Shown here piece after piece: positions 14,786-23,475 of a stretch of DNA of 64,000 nucleotides. Below the pieces are notes generated by a model. That model saw only the letters and a program-made list of their open reading frames with translations, was not told where the DNA came from and searched no databases. Where the stretch lies: assembly GCF_039529775.1 (NCBI RefSeq), contig NZ_BAAANL010000006.1, positions 1 to 64,000 of the forward strand, written 5' to 3'. Positions within the stretch are counted from its first letter, which is position 1. Every line of letters begins with the position of its first letter. The stretch is from Myceligenerans crystallogenes. Its GTDB lineage: Bacteria > Actinomycetota > Actinomycetes > Actinomycetales > Cellulomonadaceae. The position numbers and the translations under genes are program-made.

Positions 14786-15829
14786 GTGTCCGACCCCACC
14801 GCCCAGTTCACACCCGGCATGAACCCCCGTCCGGTGCAGCCGGGCGAGCCGATGACCAGCCTGGTCTTCGACCAGGAGCTCGTCGGCAGGCTCCAGGCGC
14901 TGGAGCGTGGCGGCTTCGGCAACCGGGCCGAGCAGGTCATCGTCGACCATCTCGCGAAGATCGGGCAGTACCGCGCCGGCGGCCGCACACCGCGCGAGAT
15001 CAAGTCGTACATCTGGAGCCAGATGCAGTGGGACGACGGCGGCGTCGTGCCCACCCCGACCGGCGACCTGCACTCGCTGCGCCGGTCCGTCCGGGCGAAC
15101 ACCGAGGTGATCGATCCCGTGGCGACCCGGCCGGGGGCGGCCGGGCCGGCGGATCCGTACGCGCCGGCGGATCCGTACGGGCAGGACGGCCCGTACGGGC
15201 ACAGCAGCTCGCACGGGCAGCACGCGGCCGCGCTGCCGCCGGGGACCGCCCTGCCCGGCGAGCCCGCCGGCGGACCTGCCGACGGGCACGGCCCCGGCCC
15301 CGGCCCGGAGGACGACCGGGGCGGCGTCGGCGGCCGGATCGCCGGGGAGATCCTCGCCTGGATCCCGCGCGCGCTGCTGCTGCTCGGGATCTACCAGCTG
15401 GTGCGTCTCGTCCCGGGCTTCGACCGGATGCCCGACGTCTCGCTGTGGACCCCGTTCCGCGTGCTCGGCGACGGCGTGCTCGGCCTGCTGAACCTCGACC
15501 CGGCCTGGAGCGACCAGGCCGCCAACCTGACCATCCCGGCGCTCGGCCTCCTGGCGGCAGGCTTCCTCAACTACCTGACGCCGCTGCGCCGCGGGCGGCG
15601 CCTGGCCGTCTGGCCGTACTTCCTCGTGATCGTCGCGTGGGTGATCGTGTTCGCGGCGGGCGACCTCGGCGGCTGGCTGTCCGACGTGACGCAGGGGTTC
15701 CAGGAGGACGTCCGGCAGGGCGTCGAGGACGAGGTCGGCAGGCAGATCGACGAGCAGGTCGACAAGACCGTCGAGGAGCAGAAGGGGCAGCTGGAGGAGC
15801 AACTTCCGGTCCCGTCCCCGGCCGGCTGA
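14786..15829 (+). CDS. modular membrane protein related to both downstream kinases
   Basis: A 347-residue protein made of two recurring modules. Residues about 24-92 (SLVFDQELVGRLQALERGGF through TPREIKSYIWSQMQWDD) match residues about 452-522 of the kinase at 18229. Residues about 185-305 (LLLLGIYQLVRLVPGFDRMP, DQAANLTIPALGLLAAGFLN, WPYFLVIVAWVIVFAAG) match the C-terminal membrane module of the kinase at 15905. Between them is a Pro/Gly-rich linker, and the protein ends in an acidic coiled coil (EDEVGRQIDEQVDKTVEEQK). The GTG start has GAGGAG upstream, and TAGGTT (14748-14753) is a likely -10. It may be a substrate or scaffold partner for the kinases. Confidence 0.7.
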   Translation: MSDPTAQFTPGMNPRPVQPGEPMTSLVFDQELVGRLQALERGGFGNRAEQVIVDHLAKIGQYRAGGRTPREIKSYIWSQMQWDDGGVVPTPTGDLHSLRRSVRANTEVIDPVATRPGAAGPADPYAPADPYGQDGPYGHSSSHGQHAAALPPGTALPGEPAGGPADGHGPGPGPEDDRGGVGGRIAGEILAWIPRALLLLGIYQLVRLVPGFDRMPDVSLWTPFRVLGDGVLGLLNLDPAWSDQAANLTIPALGLLAAGFLNYLTPLRRGRRLAVWPYFLVIVAWVIVFAAGDLGGWLSDVTQGFQEDVRQGVEDEVGRQIDEQVDKTVEEQKGQLEEQLPVPSPAG

Positions 15830-15904
15830 CCTCCGGGTGAACTTTCACGAGTCCCACGCCGCGGTCCTCCCCCGGCGCTCTTGACAGACAGTAGGCTCGT
15901 GGGC

Positions 15905-18079
15905 ATGTCGGATCCGGACGCCACGAACCTGCAGCCGCGCATCGCCCAGGTGCCGCCGCCACCTGCCGGGACGGTGCCGGACCCGTACGCGACGCGCGTC
16001 CAGGCCCGCGTCCGGCCGGCCGGCACCCCGCAGGCGGCGAACTCGGCGCAGCCGGCGAACTCGGCGCAGGCGGCGAACTCGGCGCAGGCGGCGAGCCCCG
16101 CGCAATCCCCGGGCGCCGCTCAGCCGCCGCACCAGTCCGGGCAGCCAGGCTTGACCCAGGCGACCGGCCACGTCCCCGCGACGGGCGAGGTGCTCGGCGG
16201 CTTCGTGCTGCGCGAGTCGCTCGGGCACGGCGGCTTCGCGCACGTGTACTGCGCCGAGTCGGCGTCGGACGGCGTCGTCGCCCTCAAGGTGCTGACCAAC
16301 ACCCAGGACGGCTCGCGCGAGCGGTTCGTGACCGAGTCCGACCTCCTGGAGCAGCTCGGCGGGCGCGGCTTCCCGCGGTTCGTCCGCGCCGGGCTCGACG
16401 ACCCGACCCCGTGGTTCGCCATGGAGCTCGTACCGGGCCGCACGCTCTCGCAGGTCGTGCAGGAGCACGGCACGCTGCCCCGCCAGGACCTGCTGCGCGT
16501 GGCCGACGACGTCGCCGGGGCCCTCGCCGTCCTGCAGGAGGAGCACTACCTGCACCGGGACGTGAAGCCCGCCAACATCATCGTGTCCGACGGCCGCTGC
16601 GTCCTGATCGACCTCGGCATCGCCAAGGGCCACGGCTCGCAGACCTCCACGCACGCCGCCGGGACCATCGCGTACATGGCGCCGGAGCTGTTCACCCGCA
16701 AGCCGCACCCGCGCTCCGACGTCTACAGCCTGGGCCTGCTGCTGATCTTCTGCGCCACGGGCACGCTCCCCAACGACCTGAACTTCACGGGCCGGGACCT
16801 GACCGCGCAGGACGTCGGGCCGGTGGACCCGGCGATCCTGCCGCTCGTGCTGGCGATGACCCGCAACGACCCGAACGACCGGCCGCCGCTGCACAACATC
16901 CTGCGGGCGGTGACGTCGATGTCCGCCCAGGGCGCGGCCGAGCCCGGCCTGCTGCACGCCGCGGAGACCACGCACACCGAGCGTGACGTGATGACCGAGG
17001 TGATCACGGCGGGCAGCGTCGCCGGTGCCGCGGCCGCGGGAGCCGCGGCGGGGGCCGCCGTGGCGCAGCAGGGGCCGGCGGCCACGCAGGTCATGCCGCA
17101 GCAGCCCACGCAGGGCCTGGGACCGGCCGGATCGCAGACCGAGGTGTTCGCCCCGGTGCGGCAGCAGCCCGAGCCCCCGTATCCGGCGGGGTCCCGGACC
17201 GAGGTCTTCGCTCCCGCGCAGCCGGCTCCCGCGCAGCCGCAGTACCCGGGGCAGCAGTACCCGGGTGAGCAGTACCCCGGGCAGCAGTACCCGGACCGGC
17301 AGCAGGGCTACCAGGGGCACCCGGGACAGCAGGGTCACCCAGGACAGCAGGGCTACCCCGCTCAGCAGGGCTACCCCGCTCAGCAGCAGTACCCGCAGGG
17401 CGGGCCCGGCCCCGCGTCGTCGTACCCGGAACCGCAGCCCCCCGCGCGCCGGGACGCGCGCGACGCGAACCGGCGCCCCGACGAGAACGACGACGCCGGC
17501 TGGCGCGTCCTGAGCATGGTGCTGGGCATCATCCCGGCCCTGCTGCTCGGGATCGCGGTGTACCAGGTGATCCGCCTGATCCCGGGCTTCGACGCGATGC
17601 CGGACCTGTCGCAGGCGCCGCTGTTCCTCGGGCTGGGCACCTGGCTGGTCGGCACGCTGAACCTGCCCGTCGAGTGGATCGGCACGACGGCGAACCTCGC
17701 GATCCCGCTGCTCGGGATGGTGGTCGCGGGCGTGTTGAACGCGATCACGCGGATCGCGGGCAAGGACGGCGGCCGGCGCCGGCGGATGTGGCCGTACGTC
17801 CTGACGATCACCGTGTGGATCGTGGTGCTGGGCGTACAGGGCGTCGTGTCGTGGGCGACGGGCGCCTGGGAGGACGCGAAACAGGGCATCACCGACGGCG
17901 TCAACCAGGAGCTGCGGGACCAGCAGGACAACCTGGGTGACCAGATCGGCAAGGCGGTCGAGGACGGTACCGGGAGCCTCGGGGACGGCGCCGAGGAGAT
18001 CGCGAAGGAGCAGCAGAAGAAGCTCGAGGAAGAGGCGAGGAAGGCGGGCGAGGGCTTCCTCGAGGACGTGCTGCCCTGA
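15905..18079 (+). CDS. Ser/Thr protein kinase with C-terminal membrane module
   Basis: A 724-residue Hanks-type kinase. After a Pro/Ala/Gln N-terminus the kinase domain runs from about residue 95 to 345: SLGHGGFAHVY (Gly loop), K128 in VALKVL, HRDVKPANI with D219, and IDLGIAK with D236 (DLG in place of DFG), then AYMAPELF. A Gln/Tyr/Pro/Gly-repeat linker (units such as QQYPG, QQGYP and QQGHPG, about 440-500) follows. Four membrane segments lie at about 540-655, with an acidic amphipathic tail. The ATG is preceded by TAGGCT (15892-15897) with a 7-nt gap and no ribosome site, so it is probably leaderless. The kinase would face the cytoplasm. Confidence 0.88.
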   Translation: MSDPDATNLQPRIAQVPPPPAGTVPDPYATRVQARVRPAGTPQAANSAQPANSAQAANSAQAASPAQSPGAAQPPHQSGQPGLTQATGHVPATGEVLGGFVLRESLGHGGFAHVYCAESASDGVVALKVLTNTQDGSRERFVTESDLLEQLGGRGFPRFVRAGLDDPTPWFAMELVPGRTLSQVVQEHGTLPRQDLLRVADDVAGALAVLQEEHYLHRDVKPANIIVSDGRCVLIDLGIAKGHGSQTSTHAAGTIAYMAPELFTRKPHPRSDVYSLGLLLIFCATGTLPNDLNFTGRDLTAQDVGPVDPAILPLVLAMTRNDPNDRPPLHNILRAVTSMSAQGAAEPGLLHAAETTHTERDVMTEVITAGSVAGAAAAGAAAGAAVAQQGPAATQVMPQQPTQGLGPAGSQTEVFAPVRQQPEPPYPAGSRTEVFAPAQPAPAQPQYPGQQYPGEQYPGQQYPDRQQGYQGHPGQQGHPGQQGYPAQQGYPAQQQYPQGGPGPASSYPEPQPPARRDARDANRRPDENDDAGWRVLSMVLGIIPALLLGIAVYQVIRLIPGFDAMPDLSQAPLFLGLGTWLVGTLNLPVEWIGTTANLAIPLLGMVVAGVLNAITRIAGKDGGRRRRMWPYVLTITVWIVVLGVQGVVSWATGAWEDAKQGITDGVNQELRDQQDNLGDQIGKAVEDGTGSLGDGAEEIAKEQQKKLEEEARKAGEGFLEDVLP

Positions 18080-18093
18080 TCCGGCGCCCGCCG

Positions 18094-18108
18094 GCCCGCC
18101 AGGCGGGC
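18094..18108 (+). terminator. short hairpin after the first kinase
   Basis: GCCCGC (18094-18099) and GCGGGC (18103-18108) flank a 3-nt loop 14 bp after the stop codon. It is a weak candidate terminator without a T-tract. Confidence 0.3.
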
Positions 18109-18228
18109 ACGCAGCGGCGCTGAGCCGTCCGGCTCCCCGGCCCTGCCGAGCGCCGAAGTCGTCACGGATCGGCCCATACCGGCGGTGTTTTGCCCCGAAC
18201 CTGTGCGCGGACTTGGTACGTTGCCGCC

Positions 18229-20676
18229 ATGCCCCAGTTCCCCCCGGAGCCGGACGTCGAAGGTGTGCCGTCCTCGACCGCCGTCGCCCCGGAACCGGCG
18301 CCCGACCCGGTGCGCGAGCCCGCGCCTGATCCGGTGGCCGAGCCCGACCCGGTGCCCGCGCCCGACCCGGTCGCCGAGCCCGACCCGGTGCCCGCGCCCG
18401 CGCCCGACCCGGTGGCCGAGCCCGCGCCCGAGCTCGCGTCCGATCCGGCGCTCGAGCCGGTGCCCACGCCCGAGCCGGTGCCTGAACCGGTACCTGAGCC
18501 CGAGCCGGTGCCCGACCTCGCGTCCGAACCCACCCCTGAGCTCGCGCCGCCCCCGCCGCCGCGCCTCCCGCTGCGTCCGGTGCGCCGTATCCCCGCCAGC
18601 GGTGAGGCGTTCGGCGCCTACACTCTCGGCGAGTCGCTCGGGCACGGCGGCTTCGCGCACGTGTACAGCGCCGAGGACGAGGCCGGCGAACCGGTCGCGA
18701 TCAAGGTCCTGACGGGCCTGCCCGACGACGCCCGGCAGCGTTTCGCGCAGGAGGCCGGGCTCCTGGAGCGGCTCGACGGCCGCGGCTTCCCGCGCTACGT
18801 CACCGCCGACCTGGAGGCGCCCCAGCCCTGGTTCGCGATGGAGCTCGTGCCGGGCAGCACGCTGCTGGAGCGGGTGCGGGCGCAGGGCCCGCTGACGGGC
18901 GAGCAGACGCTGGGGCTCGCGCAGCAGGTCGTCGACGCGCTGCTGGTGCTGCAGGAGCAGCGCTGCCTGCACCGCGACCTCAAGCCCGCGAACATCATGG
19001 TCGACGGCGACCGTGCCGTCCTCATCGACCTCGGCATCGCCAAGGTGTTCGACGCCGCCACGTCGACCCAGCCCGCGGGCACCGTGTCCTACATGGCGCC
19101 GGAGCTGTTCGCGCGCAAGGTGCACCCCCGCTCGGACGTGTACAGCCTGGGCCTGCTGCTGGTGTTCGCCCTGGCCGGGTCGCTGCCGCCGGACCTGAAC
19201 TTCCTGGGCCGGGACCTGGAGGCCGCCGATCTCGTCGAGCCGGAGCCCGGGAAACAGGCCCCGGAGCTCGACAAGCACCTGCTTCCCCTCGTCCTGGCGA
19301 TGACGCGCTACCAGCCGGCCCACCGCCCGCCGCTGGAGAACATCGCGCGGGTGCTCGCCGCGCGCGCCTCGAGCGCCACCCCCGACCCGACCCTGACGCT
19401 CACCGATCATCTGCTGGCCGCCGGGGTGACCAAGGCGGAGAAGGCCGTGCTCCCGGCCACGCAGGTGCTGGCCGAGCGGCCCACCAAGATCTTCGAGCGA
19501 GGGCAGGCGCCCGGCGGTGCCGCGGGGAGCGGCCACGGCGTCGGCGACGTGGCGGGCCACGACGAGGCCCGCGACACCCCCGTGCGCTTCAAGGAGCCGT
19601 GGCACGGCCTGGTCTACGACCGCGAGCTCATGCGCGTCCTGTCCGAGGTGCACGCCGACGGGTTCGACGGCGCGGCGTCCCAGGTCATCGCCGACCACGT
19701 GGGCTCGCTCGGCGTGGACGCCGCCGAGGGGCACACGCCCGCCGAGATCAAGGACTGGATCTGGCAGGCCATGCGCTGGGAGCACGCGGCGCCGCCCGAG
19801 GGGCACGCCGACACGCTGCGCGGCTGGCAGTCGTTCCGCAGGCCGCCCGAGGCGAAGCCGGCCCAGCAGGCGAGAGCCACCGCCGGCGAACCGGCGACCG
19901 TGGTCACGACGGCGACGCCCCCGCCCTCGATCTCGCCGCGGCCGAACACCATGCGGCGCACGGGGACCGTGCCCCGCTCCAGCTCGGTGCGACGGCTGGG
20001 ACCCGTCCCGGAGCGCCCCAGCCCGGTGGTGCACCTGGGGCCGACGCCGCAGCCGCCGTCCGTGCAGCCGCGCAACGCGGCCGGGCCGGAAGCCACGCAG
20101 CAGATCACCGCCGCCCGGCCCGGGACCGGAACCCGGGCGCCGGTGCAGCAGACGGTGGTGCAACGGCCGCCGGCGCAGCCCGTCCCGCAGCCGGCCGCCC
20201 AGCCCGTCCAGCGGCAGCGCGCGCCCCGGCCCGTCGCGCAACCGCGCCCCGCGCCCGTCCCGCAGCAGCGGCCCGCGCCCGTCCCGCAGCAGCCGCAGCG
20301 GCCGCCCGCGTACCCCCAGCAGCCCCACCAGCCCCAGCGGAAGAACGCCGGGAGCCGGTTCGGCGGGTTCCTGCTGCGCTCGGTCCCGCGCCTGCTGCTG
20401 CTCGCCGCGGTCGTCCTGGTGGTCGGCGCCGTCCCGGGCAGCCCGTTCCCGATCGCTCCCACCCGGCTCGCGGAATGGCTCCACTTCGCGACCGACGTCC
20501 CGCGGGAGCTGACCCGCTACGCCGAGGGACCGGTCGCGGCGGGGATCGCCCTCGTGGTCGCCCTCATGCTCCGGGCCGCCGGGCACCGGATGCACCGGTG
20601 GTTCTACGTCCTGGGCCTGCTGCTGGTGACCGCGGCGGCCGGCGTGAACATCGCGCTCTCCTTCGGCTCGCTCTGA
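18229..20676 (+). CDS. Ser/Thr protein kinase with embedded module and membrane anchor
   Basis: An 815-residue kinase. Residues 1-115 are a tandem repeat of Pro/Asp/Glu-rich units (EPDPVPAPDPVA and variants). The kinase domain covers about 120-390 and includes SLGHGGFAHVY, K159 in VAIKVL, HRDLKPANI with D250, IDLGIAK and SYMAPELF. It is clearly a sister of the kinase at 15905. Residues about 452-522 repeat the N-terminal module of the 14786 protein. A long Pro/Gln/Arg-rich linker leads to three membrane segments (about 720-808). The ATG follows TACGTT (18217-18222) by 6 nt, so it is probably leaderless. Confidence 0.88.
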   Translation: MPQFPPEPDVEGVPSSTAVAPEPAPDPVREPAPDPVAEPDPVPAPDPVAEPDPVPAPAPDPVAEPAPELASDPALEPVPTPEPVPEPVPEPEPVPDLASEPTPELAPPPPPRLPLRPVRRIPASGEAFGAYTLGESLGHGGFAHVYSAEDEAGEPVAIKVLTGLPDDARQRFAQEAGLLERLDGRGFPRYVTADLEAPQPWFAMELVPGSTLLERVRAQGPLTGEQTLGLAQQVVDALLVLQEQRCLHRDLKPANIMVDGDRAVLIDLGIAKVFDAATSTQPAGTVSYMAPELFARKVHPRSDVYSLGLLLVFALAGSLPPDLNFLGRDLEAADLVEPEPGKQAPELDKHLLPLVLAMTRYQPAHRPPLENIARVLAARASSATPDPTLTLTDHLLAAGVTKAEKAVLPATQVLAERPTKIFERGQAPGGAAGSGHGVGDVAGHDEARDTPVRFKEPWHGLVYDRELMRVLSEVHADGFDGAASQVIADHVGSLGVDAAEGHTPAEIKDWIWQAMRWEHAAPPEGHADTLRGWQSFRRPPEAKPAQQARATAGEPATVVTTATPPPSISPRPNTMRRTGTVPRSSSVRRLGPVPERPSPVVHLGPTPQPPSVQPRNAAGPEATQQITAARPGTGTRAPVQQTVVQRPPAQPVPQPAAQPVQRQRAPRPVAQPRPAPVPQQRPAPVPQQPQRPPAYPQQPHQPQRKNAGSRFGGFLLRSVPRLLLLAAVVLVVGAVPGSPFPIAPTRLAEWLHFATDVPRELTRYAEGPVAAGIALVVALMLRAAGHRMHRWFYVLGLLLVTAAAGVNIALSFGSL
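18289..18540 (+). repeat. degenerate Pro/Asp/Glu coding repeat
   Basis: The DNA repeats GAGCCCGACCCGGTGCCC-like 18-bp units with variants, encoding EPDPVP/APDPVA in the N-terminus of the second kinase. Such tracts often change length by slippage. Confidence 0.6.
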
Positions 20677-20683
20677 TCGCCGC

Positions 20684-20701
20684 CCGCCGGTCCGCCGGCG
20701 G
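20684..20701. terminator. convergent terminator hairpin
   Basis: CCGCCGG (20684-20690) and CCGGCGG (20695-20701) with a 4-nt loop lie between the stop of the kinase (20676) and the stop of the minus-strand gene (20723). Flanking ATCG/CGAT can extend the stem with a bulge. Confidence 0.5.
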
Positions 20702-20722
20702 CGATGACCGACGGTCCGCGGT

Positions 20723-21649
20723 TCAGCCGGCCGGTGACCCGCTCGGCGTAGGGGTGGGCGCACCGGACCCGGCGCCCGATCTCTCGGACGTGGCCCCGGA
20801 CGACGGGCCGGCGGACGGTTCCGGGGAGCCGGTGGCGTCGTCGCCCGGCTCCTGGGTCGGCTCGACGGGCGAGGACGACGGCGCGCCGGACGGCTCGGGC
20901 GACGGCGTCGGCGCGGTCGCCCCGACGGAGGGCTCCGGCGCGGGCGTCGCCCCGGGCGCCGTCGGCCCGGCGGACGGCTCGGTGCTGGGTTCCGGCACGG
21001 GCGTCGTCGCCGGCTCCCCGGACGGTACCGGCGTCGGAGCCGTCACCGGCTCCCCCGTGGGATCCGCGGTGGGCATCGTGGGCGACGGGTCCTGCGGTGC
21101 GACGGCCACCGTGGTCGCTCCCTCGGGCAGCTCCTCGGCCGGGACCCGGCGCACCTGGGTGATCAGCGACGCCGCGTCCAGCAGCGCCGCACGGCGCGCC
21201 TCCAGCGTCTCGAGGTGCTCCGTGCGCGCCGCGTCGCTCGCGTCGCCGGGCAGCTCGGTGGCCAGGACCGCGGTGGTCTCGTCGAGCGCGCCGCGCAGCC
21301 CCTCGAGGGCGCCGGACGACGCGGAGCGCCGGGCCGCCGCGTAGACGGTCTCGCCGGCCGCGACCGCCTGGGCCGAGCGAGAGCGGGACTCGTCCAGCAG
21401 GCGGTCCACCGAGCCGGGCGCCGGGTGGTGGGCCGCGGAGGTGTCCTCCGTCATGATCGCCGGGACGACCCCGCTGACCGGAACCCTGGCCCCGGACTCG
21501 GCCGTGACCTCCGAGGACGGCCGTGGAGCGGACATCAGCGCCCACGCACCGCCGACGCTCACCATCGTCACCGTCAGCGCGCAGGCGCCGACGACGACGG
21601 CGGTGCGCCGCCGGAAGATCCACTCACCGACCTGTTCGAGGCTGTTCAT
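20723..21649 (-). CDS. single-pass membrane protein with extracytoplasmic helical domain (paralogue A)
   Basis: A 308-residue protein. An N-terminal anchor (RRRTAVVVGACALTVTMVSV, about residues 14-38) is followed by a helical domain. Its core, VAAGETVYAAARRSASSGAL through AARTEHLETLEARRAALLDA, then ITQVRRVPAEELPEGATTV, is paralleled in the protein at 23476 (VAGEKVHAAARG, RTDRLKTLDELRTRILDA, VRLVPAAELPEGTTTI). The C-terminal 120 residues are a Pro/Thr/Ser/Glu-rich tail. The function is unknown; the tail suggests passage into or attachment to the cell wall. The ATG at 21649 follows TAGAGT (21658-21663, minus strand) by 8 nt. Confidence 0.65.
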   Translation of the reverse strand: MNSLEQVGEWIFRRRTAVVVGACALTVTMVSVGGAWALMSAPRPSSEVTAESGARVPVSGVVPAIMTEDTSAAHHPAPGSVDRLLDESRSRSAQAVAAGETVYAAARRSASSGALEGLRGALDETTAVLATELPGDASDAARTEHLETLEARRAALLDAASLITQVRRVPAEELPEGATTVAVAPQDPSPTMPTADPTGEPVTAPTPVPSGEPATTPVPEPSTEPSAGPTAPGATPAPEPSVGATAPTPSPEPSGAPSSSPVEPTQEPGDDATGSPEPSAGPSSGATSERSGAGSGAPTPTPSGSPAG

Positions 21650-21710
21650 CGCGCGACACTCTAACGGCTGCGGCGCGGGGCTTCCGCTTCACACGCCGCT
21701 TGGCACACTT

Positions 21711-22880
21711 TTATTTCAGGCTCGCGTCGAGCGCGGCCGACAGATCGGCCCAGAGATCCTCGGCGTCCTCCAGCCCCACCGAGAGCCGGACCAGGTCGGG
21801 GCTGATGCCCGCCTCGGCCCGGGACGCGGGGCCCATGATGTGATGACTGATCGACGCCGGATGCTGGATCAGGCTGTCCACGCTGCCCAGGCTGACCGCC
21901 GGCGTGATCAGCCGCACCGCGCCGATCAGCGCGGCCGCGTCCCCCGCCACCTCGAACGACACCATCGCGCCGCCCCCGGACATCTGGCCGGCGGGCCGCG
22001 CCTGGGCGTCCAGCCCCGGGTAGTGCACGCGCCGCACGGCCGGGTGCGCGGCGAGGCGGCGCGCCAGCCGCGCCGCGCCGTCCGACTGCGCGCGCATCCG
22101 GACGGGCAGCGTCGCCAGCCCCCGGTGCAGCTGGTGCGCGGCCCGCGGGTCCAGCACTCCCCCGGTGACGAACCGCACCTGCCGCAGCGCCCGCGCGAAC
22201 TCCTCCGAGCACGCGACCGCCCCGCCCATCACGTCCCCGTGACCGCCGAGGTACTTCGTGGCGCTGTGCACGCTGATCGCCGCGCCGTGGTCGAGCGGCC
22301 GCTGCAGCGCGGGAGTCGCGAACGTGTTGTCCACCAGCAGCGGGACCGGCGCGCACGCCGCGGCGAGCGCGCGGATGTCCACCTCCGACAGCGTCGGGTT
22401 GGCCGGCGTCTCCACCACCACCAGCCCCGTGGCGGCGGTGACGGCCGACGCCGCCTCCGCCGCGGTCGCGAACGTCACGCCGTTGCCCAGCAGGCCCGAC
22501 GTCAGCAGGTGATCGGTGGTCCCGTACAGCGGGCGGACGGCGACGACGTGCCCGAGCCCGGCCGCCACGCGCGCGAGCAGCACCGCCGAGAGCGCCGCCA
22601 TGCCGCTGGCGAACGCGACGCACGCCTCCGCGCCCTCCAGCTCGGCCAGCGCGTGCTCGAACCGGCGCACCGTCGTGTTCGCGGCCCGCGCGTACACGGG
22701 CGGGCCGCCGTCGTCGTACCCCGCGGCGAACGCGTCGAGGCGTGCCGCCTCCGCCGCGACGTCGCGGGAGGGATAGGTGGTGGACAGGTCGAGGGGGACC
22801 GCGTGCAGCCCGGCGTCGGTCAGGTCGTCCTTGCCGGCGTGCACGGCGCGCGTGGTCAGCGCGTGAGCTTGCGAATCCAT
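21711..22880 (-). CDS. Cys/Met metabolism PLP-dependent gamma-lyase/synthase family enzyme
   Basis: A 389-residue PLP enzyme of the cystathionine gamma-synthase/methionine gamma-lyase family. TRAVHAGKDDLTDAG and PVYARAANTTVRRFEHALAE at the N-terminus, FASGMAALSAVLLA, YGTTDHLL, VETPANPTLSEVDI, LLVDNTFATPALQRPLDHGA and the PLP lysine K209 in SATKYLGGHGDVMGG are all typical. The C-terminus has SLGSVDSLIQHPASISHHIM and RLSVGLEDAEDLWADL. Among family members the reaction (gamma-lyase versus gamma-synthase) cannot be decided from the sequence. Divergent pairing with an Lrp regulator supports an amino-acid catabolic role such as methionine gamma-lyase; this is an inference. Confidence 0.88.
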   Translation of the reverse strand: MDSQAHALTTRAVHAGKDDLTDAGLHAVPLDLSTTYPSRDVAAEAARLDAFAAGYDDGGPPVYARAANTTVRRFEHALAELEGAEACVAFASGMAALSAVLLARVAAGLGHVVAVRPLYGTTDHLLTSGLLGNGVTFATAAEAASAVTAATGLVVVETPANPTLSEVDIRALAAACAPVPLLVDNTFATPALQRPLDHGAAISVHSATKYLGGHGDVMGGAVACSEEFARALRQVRFVTGGVLDPRAAHQLHRGLATLPVRMRAQSDGAARLARRLAAHPAVRRVHYPGLDAQARPAGQMSGGGAMVSFEVAGDAAALIGAVRLITPAVSLGSVDSLIQHPASISHHIMGPASRAEAGISPDLVRLSVGLEDAEDLWADLSAALDASLK

Positions 22881-22886
22881 GGCGTA

Positions 22887-22914
22887 CTGTCCGCACAGGA
22901 TGCGGCTCGGACAG
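22887..22914. promoter_or_regulatory. inverted repeat in the PLP/Lrp divergent promoter
   Basis: CTGTCCG (22887-22893) and CGGACAG (22908-22914) are perfect inverted half-sites with a 14-bp spacer inside the 59-bp region between the two divergent start codons. This is the natural place for the Lrp-type regulator at 22940 to bind and control both genes. Confidence 0.55.
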
Positions 22915-22939
22915 CGATCGTCTGGTAGATATTCGGCCC

Positions 22940-23407
22940 ATGACCCGAGACGTGCGCCTGGATTCGGTGGACCTCGCCATCCTGACCGAGCTGCAGAACG
23001 ACGGCCGCCTGCCGAACAAGACCCTCGCCCAGCGGGTCGGCGTCGCGCCGTCGACGTGCCTGGCCCGGACCCAGCGGCTGCAGGACGCGGGCGTCATCCG
23101 CGGCTATCACGCCGACGTCGACCCGGCCGCCGTCGGGCGCGGCCTGCGCGCCGTGGTGGCGATCCGCCTGTCCGCGCACTCCAGGCCGATCCTCGGGCCG
23201 TTCGTCGAGTGGGCGCGCGGCCTGCCGCAGACCCGCGAGGTGCATCACGTGACCGGCCCGGACGACTTCCTCGTGCACGTCGCCTGTCACGACACCGACG
23301 AGCTGCAGCGCCTCGTGCTCGAGTTCACCGCCCGGCGCGAGGTGGGCAGGGTCCAGACGGACCTGGTCTTCGCGAGCTGGCCGGGCGGGCCGGTGCTGCC
23401 CCGCTGA
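22940..23407 (+). CDS. Lrp/AsnC family transcriptional regulator
   Basis: A 155-residue Lrp/AsnC regulator. The N-terminal winged helix is LDSVDLAILTELQNDGRLPNKTLAQRVGVAPSTCLARTQRL, and the C-terminal RAM domain binds an amino-acid effector (VVAIRLSAHS, REVHHVTGPDDFLVHVACHD). The ATG is at 22940. The divergent gene encodes a PLP enzyme of sulfur amino acid metabolism, so it most likely regulates that gene in response to an amino acid such as methionine or cysteine, and itself. The inverted repeat at 22887-22914 is the candidate operator. Confidence 0.92.
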   Translation: MTRDVRLDSVDLAILTELQNDGRLPNKTLAQRVGVAPSTCLARTQRLQDAGVIRGYHADVDPAAVGRGLRAVVAIRLSAHSRPILGPFVEWARGLPQTREVHHVTGPDDFLVHVACHDTDELQRLVLEFTARREVGRVQTDLVFASWPGGPVLPR

Positions 23408-23475
23408 GCCGCGGGGCGGGGCGCCGGGAACGGCGGCCGGGCGGTATCTCCGGCGCGGCGTGACTCGCGGCGCGG

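Noticed and set aside
17380..20763. 1127-codon minus-strand frame opposite the kinases
   Set aside because: It is antisense to two well-supported kinases and shows no domain; low-complexity Arg/Gly/His content.
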